Below are positions 33,385 to 42,349 of a DNA stretch of 50,811 nt, piece after piece. Source of the DNA: Fusibacillus kribbianus (lineage in GTDB: Bacteria; Bacillota; Clostridia; Lachnospirales; Lachnospiraceae). The position numbers and the translations under genes are program-made. The stretch covers positions 1 through 50,811 of the forward strand of contig NZ_JASGBQ010000022.1 of NCBI RefSeq assembly GCF_030053595.1, written 5' to 3'. Each line of letters starts with the position of its first letter. Within the stretch, counting starts at the first letter, position 1. The notes below the pieces were generated by a model. It had not been told where the DNA came from. It worked only from the letters and a program-made list of their open reading frames with translations, and did no database searches.

Positions 33385-36300
33385 TTACTCCACGCTCTTT
33401 AAGGATTCCACCATGTCGATCCGCCGCAGCTTATAAAACATGGTCACATTGACCAGCACGGCGAAGAGCGCCGTAAGTCCGGCTCCGTACAGGTAGCTGA
33501 CCGGGTGTACCGTTCTGCCGAACATGATCAGATCCACCTCCACCGTCCGGATCACAAACCGGTGAAGAATGCTTCCCATGAATACGCCCGCCACAATACC
33601 GATCCCGGTCAGCAGGATATTTTCCCGGTATACATACATGGCAAGCTCCATGTCGTAAAAGCCCAGAAGCCGTATGGTCGCCAGCTCCCGCCGCCTTTCT
33701 GTGATGTTGATATTGTTCAGATTATAAAGCACCACAAAGGCCAGAAGTCCCGCCGAGATGATGAGGACCCAGACCACCGCATCCAGGCTGCCCAGCATAT
33801 CCAGGATCGACTGGTTCATATCAGACACCAGAGTCACGCCCGACACGGCATCCTGCTTTAAAAGCCTTGCCACCAGCTCCTGCTCCCGGTCCTTATGGAC
33901 TTCCGTAAGCTTCAGATATTCTGCATTGCTCTCCGGTTCCTTTCCGTAAAGCTCCCGGTAAAGGTTCGCAGATGCATACACATAATTATATACATAGTTC
34001 TCCGTAATATGCGATACCCGGACCGAAATGCCCTTCACATCGCTCTCCTTTAAGGTGAAGGTGTCGCCCTCCTCCACATCAAGGTACTTCGCCAGCTTTT
34101 CACTGATGATCACACCGCTGTCATCCAGGCTGTAGCCCTTCTTAGTTTTTCTGTCCCGAAGGACAAAGAAATCGGGGAACCGCTCCAGATCCTCCGGCAC
34201 CACCAGATTGACCTCCTTGGTGACGCCGTTGGCCTCCGCATCCATCACTGCCGTGTAGGCTGCCAGAGACTCCGAGACAGCTTCGTCTGACAGAAGCGCT
34301 TCCTTAAGCTCCGCCTTCTCAGCTTCTCCGGCATCCTTTTCAATGGTTGCCGTCGCATCGTACCGCCAAAGCTCTCCGTACTGCTTATCGGAAACCACAT
34401 AGATGGAATCCCGGAGCCCAAAGCCCACGATCAGCAGAGCCATACAGGCTCCGATCCCGAACACCGTCATCAGGAGCCGCTTTTTGTAACGAAGCAGGTT
34501 CCGAAGTGTCGACTTCCAGCTGAAATTCAGATGACGCCACAGGGGACGGACCCGCTCCAGGAATATCTTCTTTCCCTTTAAGGGAGCCACCGGCCGCATA
34601 AGCTCCGACGGCTGCGACATGGTCGCCTTTAAGCAGGCCGCCAGCGTTGCCCCCACCGTGCACATCAGAGAGATCGCCGCTGCGCCCAGCGCATAGCCCC
34701 AGTTGTATGGGATCCGGATCACATTCAGATTGGTATACAGGATCTTATAGGTGGTAATGATCACCCACGGGAGCGCCTTTTCTCCCACAAGAAAACCGAG
34801 AACGCTCCCGGCAAGAGTGGCCGTCAGGGCGTAAAAAATATATTTGGAAGCGATGGACATAGTACTGTAGCCAAGCGCCTTCATGGTACCGATCTCCGTC
34901 CGCTTCTCCTCCACCATTCTTGTCATGGTAGTCAGGCTTACCAGAGCCGCCACCAGGAAGAAGACGACCGGAAATACCTTTCCGATGGCGCCGATCCGGT
35001 CGGCATCGCTGTCAAATTCCACATAGGACTGAACAGAATCCCGGTCAAGAACATACCATTCCGGCATCTCCAGGTCTTCCAGCTCTGCCCTGGCATCAGC
35101 GAGCTCCTGCTCTCCGTCGGCAAGCTTTTCGTCTGCCTCCGCCTTCGCCTCCTCATAAGCTTCCCATCCGTCTGAAAGCTCCTTTTCCCCATCGGCAAGG
35201 GTTTCCTTTGCCTCTGCAAGGGCCTCCTCCCCGTCAGCGATCTCCTGTCGGCCCTCGGCGAGCTCTCTCTCGCCGTCAAGAAGCTCCTGCCTGGAAGCCT
35301 CCAGACGGGTTTCCCCGGCGGCCAGCTCTCTCCTGCCGGCCTCCAGAGCTTTTTCTCCTTCCGCCACGCCGGCGGCAAGCTGTGAAAGACCGCTTCGTCC
35401 GGCCTCAAGCTCAGCCTCTTTTTCGGTCAGCAGGGCATCTGTCTGTGCGAGAGTTGCCTCTGCAGCCGCAAGCTCCCTTTCCTTCTCTGCAAGGAGCTCA
35501 TCTGCCCTGTTCCACTCTTCCTGACCGGCAAGAAGCTCCGTTTCCTTCCCGGCAAGGAGCTCTTCTGCAGCCGCAAGTTCCTTTTTCCCGGCCTCCAGAG
35601 CCTTCATTCCCGCCGTATAATCCGGGTTCGTCTCCGGATCGATCCCTGCTGCAAGAAGCATTTCCCGGAGCGCAGCCAGCTCTTTTTCCTTTACTTCGAG
35701 GGTTTCCCTTGACGACTCCAGGTCCTTCCTGCCTGCTTCCAGAGCGGCAAAGCCTTCATTCAGCTGCTCCGCCTTTCCGGAAAGCTCTGTCCTGGCCTCA
35801 GAAAGGCTCTGCCTTCCCGCATCCGCTTCTGCTTTTCCCGCTTCATACTGAGCTCTTGCCTCCGCCAGAGCCGTCTGCGCCTGTTCAAATTCCGCCCGCT
35901 TCTCCTCGAGAAGAGCCCTTGCCTCCGTTACCTTTCTCTCATTCGCTGCAAGCTCCTCCCTGCCGTCCGACAGTTCCCGTTCTCCGTCAGCCAGCTTTAT
36001 CCTGCCATCCTCCAGGGCTTTTTCCCCGTCGGCAATTTCCGCTTTTGCATCCGCCAGCTTCTTTTCATTGTCCTCAATTTCTTTTCGTCCGTCCGAAAGC
36101 TCCTCTTCTCCGTCCAGAAGCTCTGCCCTGGCGTCGGCAAGCTCTGTTTCCGCCTCCTTCCTGGCATCGGCAAGCTCTGCCTCGCCCTCGGCGATCTCTT
36201 CTTCAGCATCCTTCTTTATCTCAGCCAGACGGATCTCACACCGTTCTCCGGCAATAGCCTCAATGGCCTCCGTAAGAGCTTCCGCCCCTTCCTTATAATC

Positions 36301-36981
36301 CTTCCCTGCTGTGACAAATCCATCCAGCCCATCCGCTGCCGCATAGATCTGGGTGTAGACCTCCAGAGCAAAATCCTCCTTCGGTACCATCACAAAGCCC
36401 TTGACATCACCGTTTCCGATCTGGGAGCTTCCCCTGTCAAGATTCAGATAATAGGGGCTGGTCCCGATGCCGACCACCGTATAGGTCTCCCGCTTTAAGG
36501 TGTCGGAAACAGGATCTTTTGTACCGGAGTTTAAAGTGATCTCGTCTCCCAGAGCAAACTCGGTCACCTGAAGAAGCTGTTCATCGATCAGACATTCGCC
36601 GGATTTTTCCGGAAGCCGTCCTTCCTTCACCGTCAGCTGATTCAGCTCAGACGACAGGGAAGCCACATGGAGCACCAGCTCCTTCTCTCCGCGGACGCAC
36701 AGGAAATCAGAGGAATACTCTCCCTCAACTGCCGTGATCCCCTCGATCTTTCCGATGGCCTCCAGATCTCCTTCCGTAAGTCCCATGGTGGAGATCACAC
36801 GGATATCCATAAAATTCGCTTCATCGGCCACCGCATCTGCGGAGAGCCGCATATCAGGCTCCGCCGCCCGGATACCCGAAAAAAACGCCACTCCCAGAGC
36901 CACGATAAACAAAATCGAAAGATATCGATTCAAGCTTCTTTTAATTTCAACAAAAAAATCCTTACGCTGTGCTTTCTTCAT
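33385..36981 (-). CDS. FtsX-type ABC permease with very long coiled coil
   Basis: This 1198-residue permease has an N-terminal membrane helix (about 20-38, LSILFIVALGVAFFSGI), an extracellular domain, then about 400 residues (roughly 245-650) of Glu/Ala/Leu-rich repeats of the type xLADGExELSDGREEL, a very long coiled-coil arm. FtsX helices follow (about 685-800, LTTMTRMVEEKRTEIGTMKALGYS), a second extracellular domain, and a last helix set (AGLLAFVVLYNLNNINITERRRELATIRLLGFYDMELAMYVYREN). Two FtsX halves in one chain suggest a monomeric permease. With the ATPase gene upstream it probably remodels or exports across the envelope. A large protein with a real, intact frame; the substrate is unknown. 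Confidence 0.92.
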   Translation of the reverse strand: MKKAQRKDFFVEIKRSLNRYLSILFIVALGVAFFSGIRAAEPDMRLSADAVADEANFMDIRVISTMGLTEGDLEAIGKIEGITAVEGEYSSDFLCVRGEKELVLHVASLSSELNQLTVKEGRLPEKSGECLIDEQLLQVTEFALGDEITLNSGTKDPVSDTLKRETYTVVGIGTSPYYLNLDRGSSQIGNGDVKGFVMVPKEDFALEVYTQIYAAADGLDGFVTAGKDYKEGAEALTEAIEAIAGERCEIRLAEIKKDAEEEIAEGEAELADARKEAETELADARAELLDGEEELSDGRKEIEDNEKKLADAKAEIADGEKALEDGRIKLADGERELSDGREELAANERKVTEARALLEEKRAEFEQAQTALAEARAQYEAGKAEADAGRQSLSEARTELSGKAEQLNEGFAALEAGRKDLESSRETLEVKEKELAALREMLLAAGIDPETNPDYTAGMKALEAGKKELAAAEELLAGKETELLAGQEEWNRADELLAEKERELAAAEATLAQTDALLTEKEAELEAGRSGLSQLAAGVAEGEKALEAGRRELAAGETRLEASRQELLDGERELAEGRQEIADGEEALAEAKETLADGEKELSDGWEAYEEAKAEADEKLADGEQELADARAELEDLEMPEWYVLDRDSVQSYVEFDSDADRIGAIGKVFPVVFFLVAALVSLTTMTRMVEEKRTEIGTMKALGYSTMSIASKYIFYALTATLAGSVLGFLVGEKALPWVIITTYKILYTNLNVIRIPYNWGYALGAAAISLMCTVGATLAACLKATMSQPSELMRPVAPLKGKKIFLERVRPLWRHLNFSWKSTLRNLLRYKKRLLMTVFGIGACMALLIVGFGLRDSIYVVSDKQYGELWRYDATATIEKDAGEAEKAELKEALLSDEAVSESLAAYTAVMDAEANGVTKEVNLVVPEDLERFPDFFVLRDRKTKKGYSLDDSGVIISEKLAKYLDVEEGDTFTLKESDVKGISVRVSHITENYVYNYVYASANLYRELYGKEPESNAEYLKLTEVHKDREQELVARLLKQDAVSGVTLVSDMNQSILDMLGSLDAVVWVLIISAGLLAFVVLYNLNNINITERRRELATIRLLGFYDMELAMYVYRENILLTGIGIVAGVFMGSILHRFVIRTVEVDLIMFGRTVHPVSYLYGAGLTALFAVLVNVTMFYKLRRIDMVESLKSVE

Positions 36982-37031
36982 TTACCCTGCACTCCTGCCG
37001 CTTTCTTTCTGCTCGCCTGCTTCGTCAGCCT

Positions 37032-37736
37032 TTACCATTCGATCCCTTCCACCGGCGTCGGATTTTCATTGACGGACATGGATGACACCTGTCCGTTCTT
37101 TATTTTGATCACACGGTCCGCCATGGGCGTCAGGGCTGAATTGTGGGTAATAACGACCACCGTCATTCCCCGCTCCCTGCAGGTATCCTGAAGCAGCTTG
37201 AGAATGGCCTTGCCGGTCTGGTAATCGAGAGCTCCCGTCGGCTCATCGCAGAGCAGCAGCTTCGGATTCTTTGCCAGCGCCCGCGCAATGGACACCCGCT
37301 GCTGTTCCCCTCCGGAAAGCTGGGACGGGAAATTATCCATCCGGTCCTTGAGTCCCACCTCTGCCAGGATCTCCCTCGCATCCAGATGATCCCTGCAGAT
37401 CTGGATCGCCAGCTCCACATTCTCCAGTGCCGTCAGATTCTGCACCAGATTGTAAAACTGAAAGACGAAGCCGATATCCTCCCGACGGTACTTTGTCATT
37501 CTGCGGTTGTCAAATCCTGCCACATCCACGCCGTCCACCAGGACCTGCCCCTCCGTGGCCTTATCCATTCCGCCGAGAATATTTAAGACCGTGGTCTTAC
37601 CGGCCCCGCTGGGCCCCACGATCACAACAAACTCGCCCTTTTCGATGGAAAAGTTCATATTGTCCACCGCTTTGATGACGACCTCTCCCATTCGGTAGAT
37701 TTTCTTTACTCCCTTAAGCTCTACAAATGCAGCCAC
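37032..37736 (-). CDS. ABC transporter ATPase partner of the long-coil permease
   Basis: This ATPase has Walker [11 protein letters not shown]-loop VFQFYNLV, signature [14 protein letters not shown], Walker [13 protein letters not shown] and H-loop ITHN. I chose GTG 37736 (start [18 protein letters not shown], 234 residues) because AGGAGG lies eight bases before it. An ATG ten codons earlier (37766) is in frame but overlaps the phosphatase gene and lacks a good binding site. It is 50 bases upstream of the permease gene. Confidence 0.93.
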   Translation of the reverse strand: MAAFVELKGVKKIYRMGEVVIKAVDNMNFSIEKGEFVVIVGPSGAGKTTVLNILGGMDKATEGQVLVDGVDVAGFDNRRMTKYRREDIGFVFQFYNLVQNLTALENVELAIQICRDHLDAREILAEVGLKDRMDNFPSQLSGGEQQRVSIARALAKNPKLLLCDEPTGALDYQTGKAILKLLQDTCRERGMTVVVITHNSALTPMADRVIKIKNGQVSSMSVNENPTPVEGIEW

Positions 37737-37756
37737 ACCAAGTTCCTCCTGACTCT

Positions 37757-38575
37757 TTATTTCCATTCTCCGGACACAATGCGCTCAATGGCCAGAGCCG
37801 CACCGTCCTCCTCACAATCTCCTGTCACATACCGGGAAAGCTCCTTCACACAGGCCTCCGCATTTCCCATGGCGATCCGGCAGCCGGCAAAGCGGAACAT
37901 GGAAATGTCATTGATGCTGTCTCCGATGACCGCCGTCTCCTCCGCCCGGATCCCAAGGTATTCACAAAGCCGGGAAAGGCCCTGCCCCTTGGAGGCGGTA
38001 AGACTGTTGAGCTCCACATTGTCCGGTCCCGAGGCCGATACCGAAAGCGGAAGCACCGAGGTGATCCGCGCCGTCAGCTCCGGCTTCACCTCCGGCTGAA
38101 ACAGAACCGCATAGATCTTTTCCACGCCCTGCTTCTGTTCCGTCACATAGTCGGTGAGGCTGTCCGCACTATGCCGCGTAAAATAATCCGAATTGCCGTA
38201 TTTTGCCACGATCCGCGGATCCGCCGTCTTCAGATTCACACTGGCTCCGTTCATATGTACAGACGGCTGGACCTCATAATCCTCCAGCATATGAAGTGCC
38301 TTCACCGCCGTTTCCCAGGGGATCAGATCATGAAAGCTGCTCTCTCCCGTTCTCCCGTCTACGATATTGGCACCGTTGGAGGTCACAAAATAGGGGATCC
38401 CGGGGAGCTCCCTGATGCCCTTCGGAATATCAATATAGGATCGGCCGGTGGCGGGAACCACCAGAATGCCGGCCTTAAGGGCCGCAGAAACTGCCTTTGC
38501 ATTCCTCTCACTGAAATCCCTGTGATGTTTCAGTGCCGTGCCGTCCAGATCCAGTGCAATCAGCCTGACTTCCAT
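37757..38575 (-). CDS. HAD-superfamily Cof-type phosphatase
   Basis: This 272-residue phosphatase has motif I LDLDGTAL (about 7-14), motif II VVPATGRS, and motif III/IV KGQGLSRLCEYLGI...AVIGDSINDISMF, with the large C2-type cap between them, typical of the Cof/YidA sugar-phosphate phosphatases. I chose ATG 38575, preceded by GGAAGG; the longer frame adds 28 unlikely residues. The next gene starts 20 bases after its stop, so it may share a transcript with the ABC system without a functional link. Confidence 0.9.
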   Translation of the reverse strand: MEVRLIALDLDGTALKHHRDFSERNAKAVSAALKAGILVVPATGRSYIDIPKGIRELPGIPYFVTSNGANIVDGRTGESSFHDLIPWETAVKALHMLEDYEVQPSVHMNGASVNLKTADPRIVAKYGNSDYFTRHSADSLTDYVTEQKQGVEKIYAVLFQPEVKPELTARITSVLPLSVSASGPDNVELNSLTASKGQGLSRLCEYLGIRAEETAVIGDSINDISMFRFAGCRIAMGNAEACVKELSRYVTGDCEEDGAALAIERIVSGEWK

Positions 38576-38681
38576 ATCTTCACGTCCTTCCGCAAGTTGT
38601 CTTCTTGATATAATATAACATAGCTTTTTTTTAATTTCATCCGATTTCCCCCTGTTCATACTTTTTTAATGATTCCAAAAC

Positions 38682-38726
38682 AAAAAAGGAACCGCAGCCC
38701 GGATCCCGTCCGTTCTCTGCAGTTCC
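38682..38726 (-). terminator. Terminator of the sugar kinase gene
   Basis: A GGAACYGCAG/CTGCRGTTCC stem with one mismatch (38688-38697 with 38717-38726), followed on the minus strand by six T and a second T-run. Confidence 0.8.
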
Positions 38727-38741
38727 CTGATTCCTGTTATT

Positions 38742-39626
38742 TTACAGCTCCGTCTCCTCCACCTCTTTTTTCCAGGGAATGGACGGGCTCGCCCCCTGCC
38801 TGGAAACCGCGATGGCAGACGCCTTTGATGCCATGCACAGAGCCTCCGCTACGGGATCTCCTCCCAGAACTCCCGACAGGAAGTAGCCGGTAAAGGTATC
38901 TCCTGCGGCTGTGGTATCCACCGCCTTCACCTTGAAGATGCCCTGGGTGCACTGTTCCTCCTTGTCCCGGTACACCACGCCGTCCTTTCCCAGAGTCAGG
39001 ACGACCTTCGCATCCGGATACCGTTCAAGCATCACATCCAGAATGTCCTCCGGCTGCGTCTTTCCCGTGATCTGTCCACCCTCGATCTCATTCATCAGGA
39101 AATACGTCACCTTAGACAGGTCACAGGCCTCCATGGCTTCATTATAAGGGGACGGGTTCAGCGCAATGATCATCTCCTGCTCATAAGCACGTTCTATGAT
39201 ATAATCCATCAGGTTCACTTCATTCTGCAGAAGGATCAGATCACCGCTGTCAAAATGACCGATCACCTCATCGATAAATTCCTTCGTCAGCGTCCGGTTG
39301 CTGCCGCCATAGAGCAGAATGCAGTTCTGTCCGCTCTGGTCCACCTGGATCACCGCATTCCCGTTCTTTCCGGGAATTTCCTTCAGGTACGTGCAGTCCA
39401 CACCGTTTTCCTCGCAGAGCTTCTTTAAGAAAAGGCCATCCTCTCCCACCTGGCCGGCATGGTAAACTTCCGCACCTGCCCTTGCCAGGGAAATGGACTG
39501 GTTTAACCCTTTACCGCCCGGAAAAACCTCCATTTTCTGAGACGCCAGCGTTTCTCCCGGCTGCACCATATGATCCACGGTGTACACATAATCCACATTC
39601 AGAGAACCGAAATTCAAAATTTTCAT
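38742..39626 (-). CDS. PfkB-family sugar kinase (ribokinase-like)
   Basis: This 294-residue kinase phosphorylates a sugar or nucleoside with ATP. FGSLNVDYVYTVDHMV and PGGKGLNQSISLARAGAEV at the N-terminus bind substrate, and the C-terminal DTTAAGDTFTGYFLSG carries the anion hole and catalytic Asp. Sequence is closest by eye to ribokinases; the true sugar is uncertain. It has its own promoter, which coincides with a perfect inverted repeat, and a terminator. Confidence 0.9.
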   Translation of the reverse strand: MKILNFGSLNVDYVYTVDHMVQPGETLASQKMEVFPGGKGLNQSISLARAGAEVYHAGQVGEDGLFLKKLCEENGVDCTYLKEIPGKNGNAVIQVDQSGQNCILLYGGSNRTLTKEFIDEVIGHFDSGDLILLQNEVNLMDYIIERAYEQEMIIALNPSPYNEAMEACDLSKVTYFLMNEIEGGQITGKTQPEDILDVMLERYPDAKVVLTLGKDGVVYRDKEEQCTQGIFKVKAVDTTAAGDTFTGYFLSGVLGGDPVAEALCMASKASAIAVSRQGASPSIPWKKEVEETEL

Positions 39627-39655
39627 GTTTCCTTACCTCCTCCATTCCTTAAGGT

Positions 39656-39689
39656 CCATTGTATCTTATTTTTCCGTCGAATACAATGG
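39656..39689 (-). promoter_or_regulatory. Sugar kinase promoter embedded in a 9-bp inverted repeat
   Basis: CCATTGTAT (39656-39664) and ATACAATGG (39681-39689) are perfect inverted repeats 16 bases apart. On the minus strand they contain the -35 TTGTAT (39686-39681) and the -10 TACAAT (39663-39658), spacer 17. A repressor dimer binding both arms would block polymerase. RNA would start after the repeat, so this is not an RNA hairpin. Confidence 0.7.
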
Positions 39690-39732
39690 ATGGAAGATAA
39701 GAAAAACCTGCGGACAGGAAACCTACCTATAT

Positions 39733-40152
39733 CTAATACAGAGTTTCTTCTCCCTCCGAAAACAGCTTGTCGTTGACATCAAACAGACTTATACCGTTGA
39801 TCAGTCCGAACATAACGATGGCATCCCGCTTGTCCCTGGAGTAGAGCTGTGCCATCCTGCATTGCTTTAAAAGCTCCTGGGTTTCCTCCAGCGTGGCAGA
39901 AAGGCCGAAGCACAGGGAGATCAGGCGGCTGCGGGAGGGGTTTCGCCGTCCGGCAAATACCTGATGCAGGTAGACCTCACTCATACCGGACTGTTTCGCA
40001 AGGGTCGCCTTGGAAATTCCCTTCTTCCGAAGCAGGACGCTTAAGATCTTCCCCACATTGTTTTCGGTAAAGCTTTCCTTATTGTCAGACAGAAACCGAT
40101 CCAGATCTGAAGCGCTCATCAGCTCCTGCAGCAGATTATCCGTACTCTTCAT
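39733..40152 (-). CDS. XRE-family helix-turn-helix regulator
   Basis: This 139-residue protein has an N-terminal helical stretch (1-30), then an HTH (KILSVLLRKKGISKATLAKQSGMSEVYLHQVFAGRRNPSRSRLISLCFGLSATLEETQELL, about 34-92). The C-terminal DKRDAIVMFGLINGISLFDVNDKLFSEGEE stretch is shared by HTH proteins found beside Ser/Thr kinases in Clostridia, as far as I recall. It diverges from the kinase gene at 40244 and may regulate it. TATAAT (40189-40184, minus strand) is its likely -10. Confidence 0.82.
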   Translation of the reverse strand: MKSTDNLLQELMSASDLDRFLSDNKESFTENNVGKILSVLLRKKGISKATLAKQSGMSEVYLHQVFAGRRNPSRSRLISLCFGLSATLEETQELLKQCRMAQLYSRDKRDAIVMFGLINGISLFDVNDKLFSEGEETLY

Positions 40153-40243
40153 GACTTTCCCGCCTTTACTTTTTGCTCAATTTATTATATATTTTACATA
40201 ATTCATACAAAAAACACAATATGCAGTCAGCATATCAGAGGCG

Positions 40244-40951
40244 GTGTTGATCATTTACGACTATTTGATAAAAGCGTTGCATGAAGAATATGAGCAGATC
40301 CGGATCATTAAGGAAAGTAAACGAGGCAGGGTTCTGCTGCTTCGTCACAAACAGAGCAAAACTCCCTACATCTTTCGCCACTATCACGGAAACTGCGACG
40401 TTTACAGAAAGCTCCTTGGCATCAGCTGCCCGAACCTGCCGCAGATCATGGAGGCGGCAGAAAAGGACGGAATGGCGGCGGTGCTGGAGGAATATATTCA
40501 GGGTGATTCCCTGTCCCACCTGCTGGAGGGCGCCCTGTTCACCCCTGCGGAGGCAAGAGCAGTCATCCGGCAGCTCTGCAGTGCCCTCTGGGTCCTCCAC
40601 TCCATGGGTGCGGTCCATCGGGATATCAAGCCGGAAAATGTGATCCTTCGGGGCAGCACTGCGGTCCTGATTGATTTTGACGCCGCCCGTATCTTCAAAA
40701 ACGAAAACAGCAGCGACACACTGATCCTGGGCACTATGGGCTACGCCGCTCCGGAGCAGTACGGTATTTCCCAGACAGACGAACGGGCGGACATTTATTC
40801 CATCGGTGTACTTTTAAATATCATGCTCACAGGCAAACATCCCTCCAAAGAGCTGGCAGGCGGAAAACTTGGCCATGTGGTGCAGAAATGTACCCGAATC
40901 AATCCGAAAAAGCGATATCATAATGTACTTCACCTGATGGAAGTACTGTAA
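40244..40951 (+). CDS. Short Ser/Thr protein kinase
   Basis: This 235-residue Hanks-type kinase has a catalytic loop HRDIKPEN (about 125-132), a metal motif DFDAAR in place of DFG, an activation segment ending GTMGYAAPEQYG, and DIYSIGVLLNIMLTGKHP. The N-lobe lacks an obvious VAIK lysine: the strand reads PYIFRHY, so Arg may replace it. No membrane helix, PASTA or sensor domain is attached; the partner membrane protein 10 bases downstream may serve that role. The start is GTG 40244 or TTG 40247; neither has a strong binding site. Confidence 0.85.
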   Translation: MLIIYDYLIKALHEEYEQIRIIKESKRGRVLLLRHKQSKTPYIFRHYHGNCDVYRKLLGISCPNLPQIMEAAEKDGMAAVLEEYIQGDSLSHLLEGALFTPAEARAVIRQLCSALWVLHSMGAVHRDIKPENVILRGSTAVLIDFDAARIFKNENSSDTLILGTMGYAAPEQYGISQTDERADIYSIGVLLNIMLTGKHPSKELAGGKLGHVVQKCTRINPKKRYHNVLHLMEVL

Positions 40952-40960
40952 GGAGAACAT

Positions 40961-42202
40961 ATGAGTAAGACCTGTAAAAACTGCGGTGCCCAGCTTCCGG
41001 ATGAAGCATCCTTTTGCCCCCACTGTACCGGGAATCAGACGGAAAAGACCGTCGTTAAGCCGCCTCGCCTGTGGAGAAAAAAAGCGGTGACAGCCGCACT
41101 GTGCCTGGTCCTCATCGCTGGCCTGATTCTCGCCTTCGTCCTCACGCACCGCTCAAAGACCTATGAAGGCGGCGCTTACCTTACCTACACGGATAAGGAC
41201 GGAGAATATGAGCTTCTGGCCGCCTTCCACCCCCGCGACATTGAAGCCAACAGGCCCGTGGGAGAAAAAAGTGTTTCCCTGTCCACAGACGAAGCCTCCA
41301 ATATGACTGTCATGCTGGGGGTTTATCACAACGGAGAAATCGCAGATCCCGATGAATTCTTTGCAAAAGTGGAAAGCTGTACCCTGGAAGCAAGCCCCAA
41401 TGAAAATGAGGCTCTGATTCTCTCCGAGCCCACCTACAATACCAACTTTCTCCCGGCAGCCCGGGAGAGCGATATCACCTACACCGGAGCCAGCGGCACC
41501 AACGAGCTTTGCTGGACGCTGCACATGAAAAATGGAGATACCATCCGGCTCAGGCAGACCTTTGAGGTGATTCCCCTTGTTCATCAGGTCTATACCCCGG
41601 AGGACACAAAACTTGACACCCTGGAGGATCTGAACGCGCTCCTTGCACGGATCAATGAGGAGGTCCCGGAGGATACCATCGTGGACATTTACCTGCCTCC
41701 GGTCACCTATACCGGCAATCTCACCATACTCTCGCGGGCAGTGAATCTCTACGGCAATACCGAGGACAGCGGACGCACCGTCTTTGCCGGCTCCTTAAGT
41801 GTCAACACCCATTATCCCTCCAATGTGATGCTGTTTAACCTGGATTTTGAAGGGAACGGCGGTATCGGCCTTTCCGCCACCGCCTCCGTCTATATGGGCG
41901 GCTGTTCCTTTACCGGCTGGGATATCGGAGCTGTGGCACTGGACGGCGGAATGATCGGCGTGGAGCGCTGCGTATTTAAATACAACGGGATTGGCTTCAA
42001 GTATGATTCCTCCGTCTATTCGTCCTTTAACAGCGTCTTCCCGGACTGCACCATCGCGGATAATGACATCGGCGTCCAGTTTGCACGCCTCCAAGGAACG
42101 ATCACCATTGACTTTTTGAACAGCGTCTTTTCCGGAAACAGAATTGACATTGACAATCAGGCTGGATATCCCATTGACACATCAACCGCTGTTTTCCAAT
42201 AA
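40961..42202 (+). CDS. Zinc-ribbon, single-pass membrane protein with beta-helix domain
   Basis: This 413-residue protein begins with a zinc ribbon (CKNCGAQLPDEASFCPHC, 5-22), then one membrane helix (about 46-66, AVTAALCLVLIAGLILAFVLT). The outside part has an unrecognised domain (about 75-215) and then repeats of short beta strands with Asn/Gly turns (LTILSRAVNLYGNTEDSGRT through FLNSVFSGNRIDI), a right-handed parallel beta-helix of the NosD/pectate-lyase kind. It is 10 bases after the kinase gene, so the cytoplasmic zinc ribbon is a natural partner or substrate of the kinase; that is inference. Confidence 0.8.
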   Translation: MSKTCKNCGAQLPDEASFCPHCTGNQTEKTVVKPPRLWRKKAVTAALCLVLIAGLILAFVLTHRSKTYEGGAYLTYTDKDGEYELLAAFHPRDIEANRPVGEKSVSLSTDEASNMTVMLGVYHNGEIADPDEFFAKVESCTLEASPNENEALILSEPTYNTNFLPAARESDITYTGASGTNELCWTLHMKNGDTIRLRQTFEVIPLVHQVYTPEDTKLDTLEDLNALLARINEEVPEDTIVDIYLPPVTYTGNLTILSRAVNLYGNTEDSGRTVFAGSLSVNTHYPSNVMLFNLDFEGNGGIGLSATASVYMGGCSFTGWDIGAVALDGGMIGVERCVFKYNGIGFKYDSSVYSSFNSVFPDCTIADNDIGVQFARLQGTITIDFLNSVFSGNRIDIDNQAGYPIDTSTAVFQ

Positions 42203-42239
42203 AAAATACAGAATTTTCCAACACTATGCAGCCAGCTAA

Positions 42240-42268
42240 TTGCTTTCCTGTTTCTATTGTTGTATTCT
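42240..42268 (+). promoter_or_regulatory. Possible promoter of the large surface protein
   Basis: TTGCTT (42240-42245), 17 bases, TATTCT (42263-42268). Both hexamers are imperfect. The 147-base gap before the gene suggests separate transcription, and no terminator is visible in it. Confidence 0.4.
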
Positions 42269-42349
42269 TATAGTTACAACATTTTTCCGTCCCCAGTCTG
42301 TGCGTACTGAACGACATGGGCTCATCTTATCCACAGGAGGCAATCGAGT

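Noticed and set aside
35208-36257. 349-codon open frame on the plus strand
   Set aside because: It is antisense to the coiled-coil permease. Its Pro/Leu/Arg/Ser-rich product is the mirror of Glu/Ala/Leu codons, with no ribosome binding site.
37737-37766. ATG 37766 as start of the ABC ATPase
   Set aside because: It overlaps the phosphatase gene and lacks a binding site, whereas GTG 37736 has AGGAGG at ideal spacing and begins at the conserved fold.
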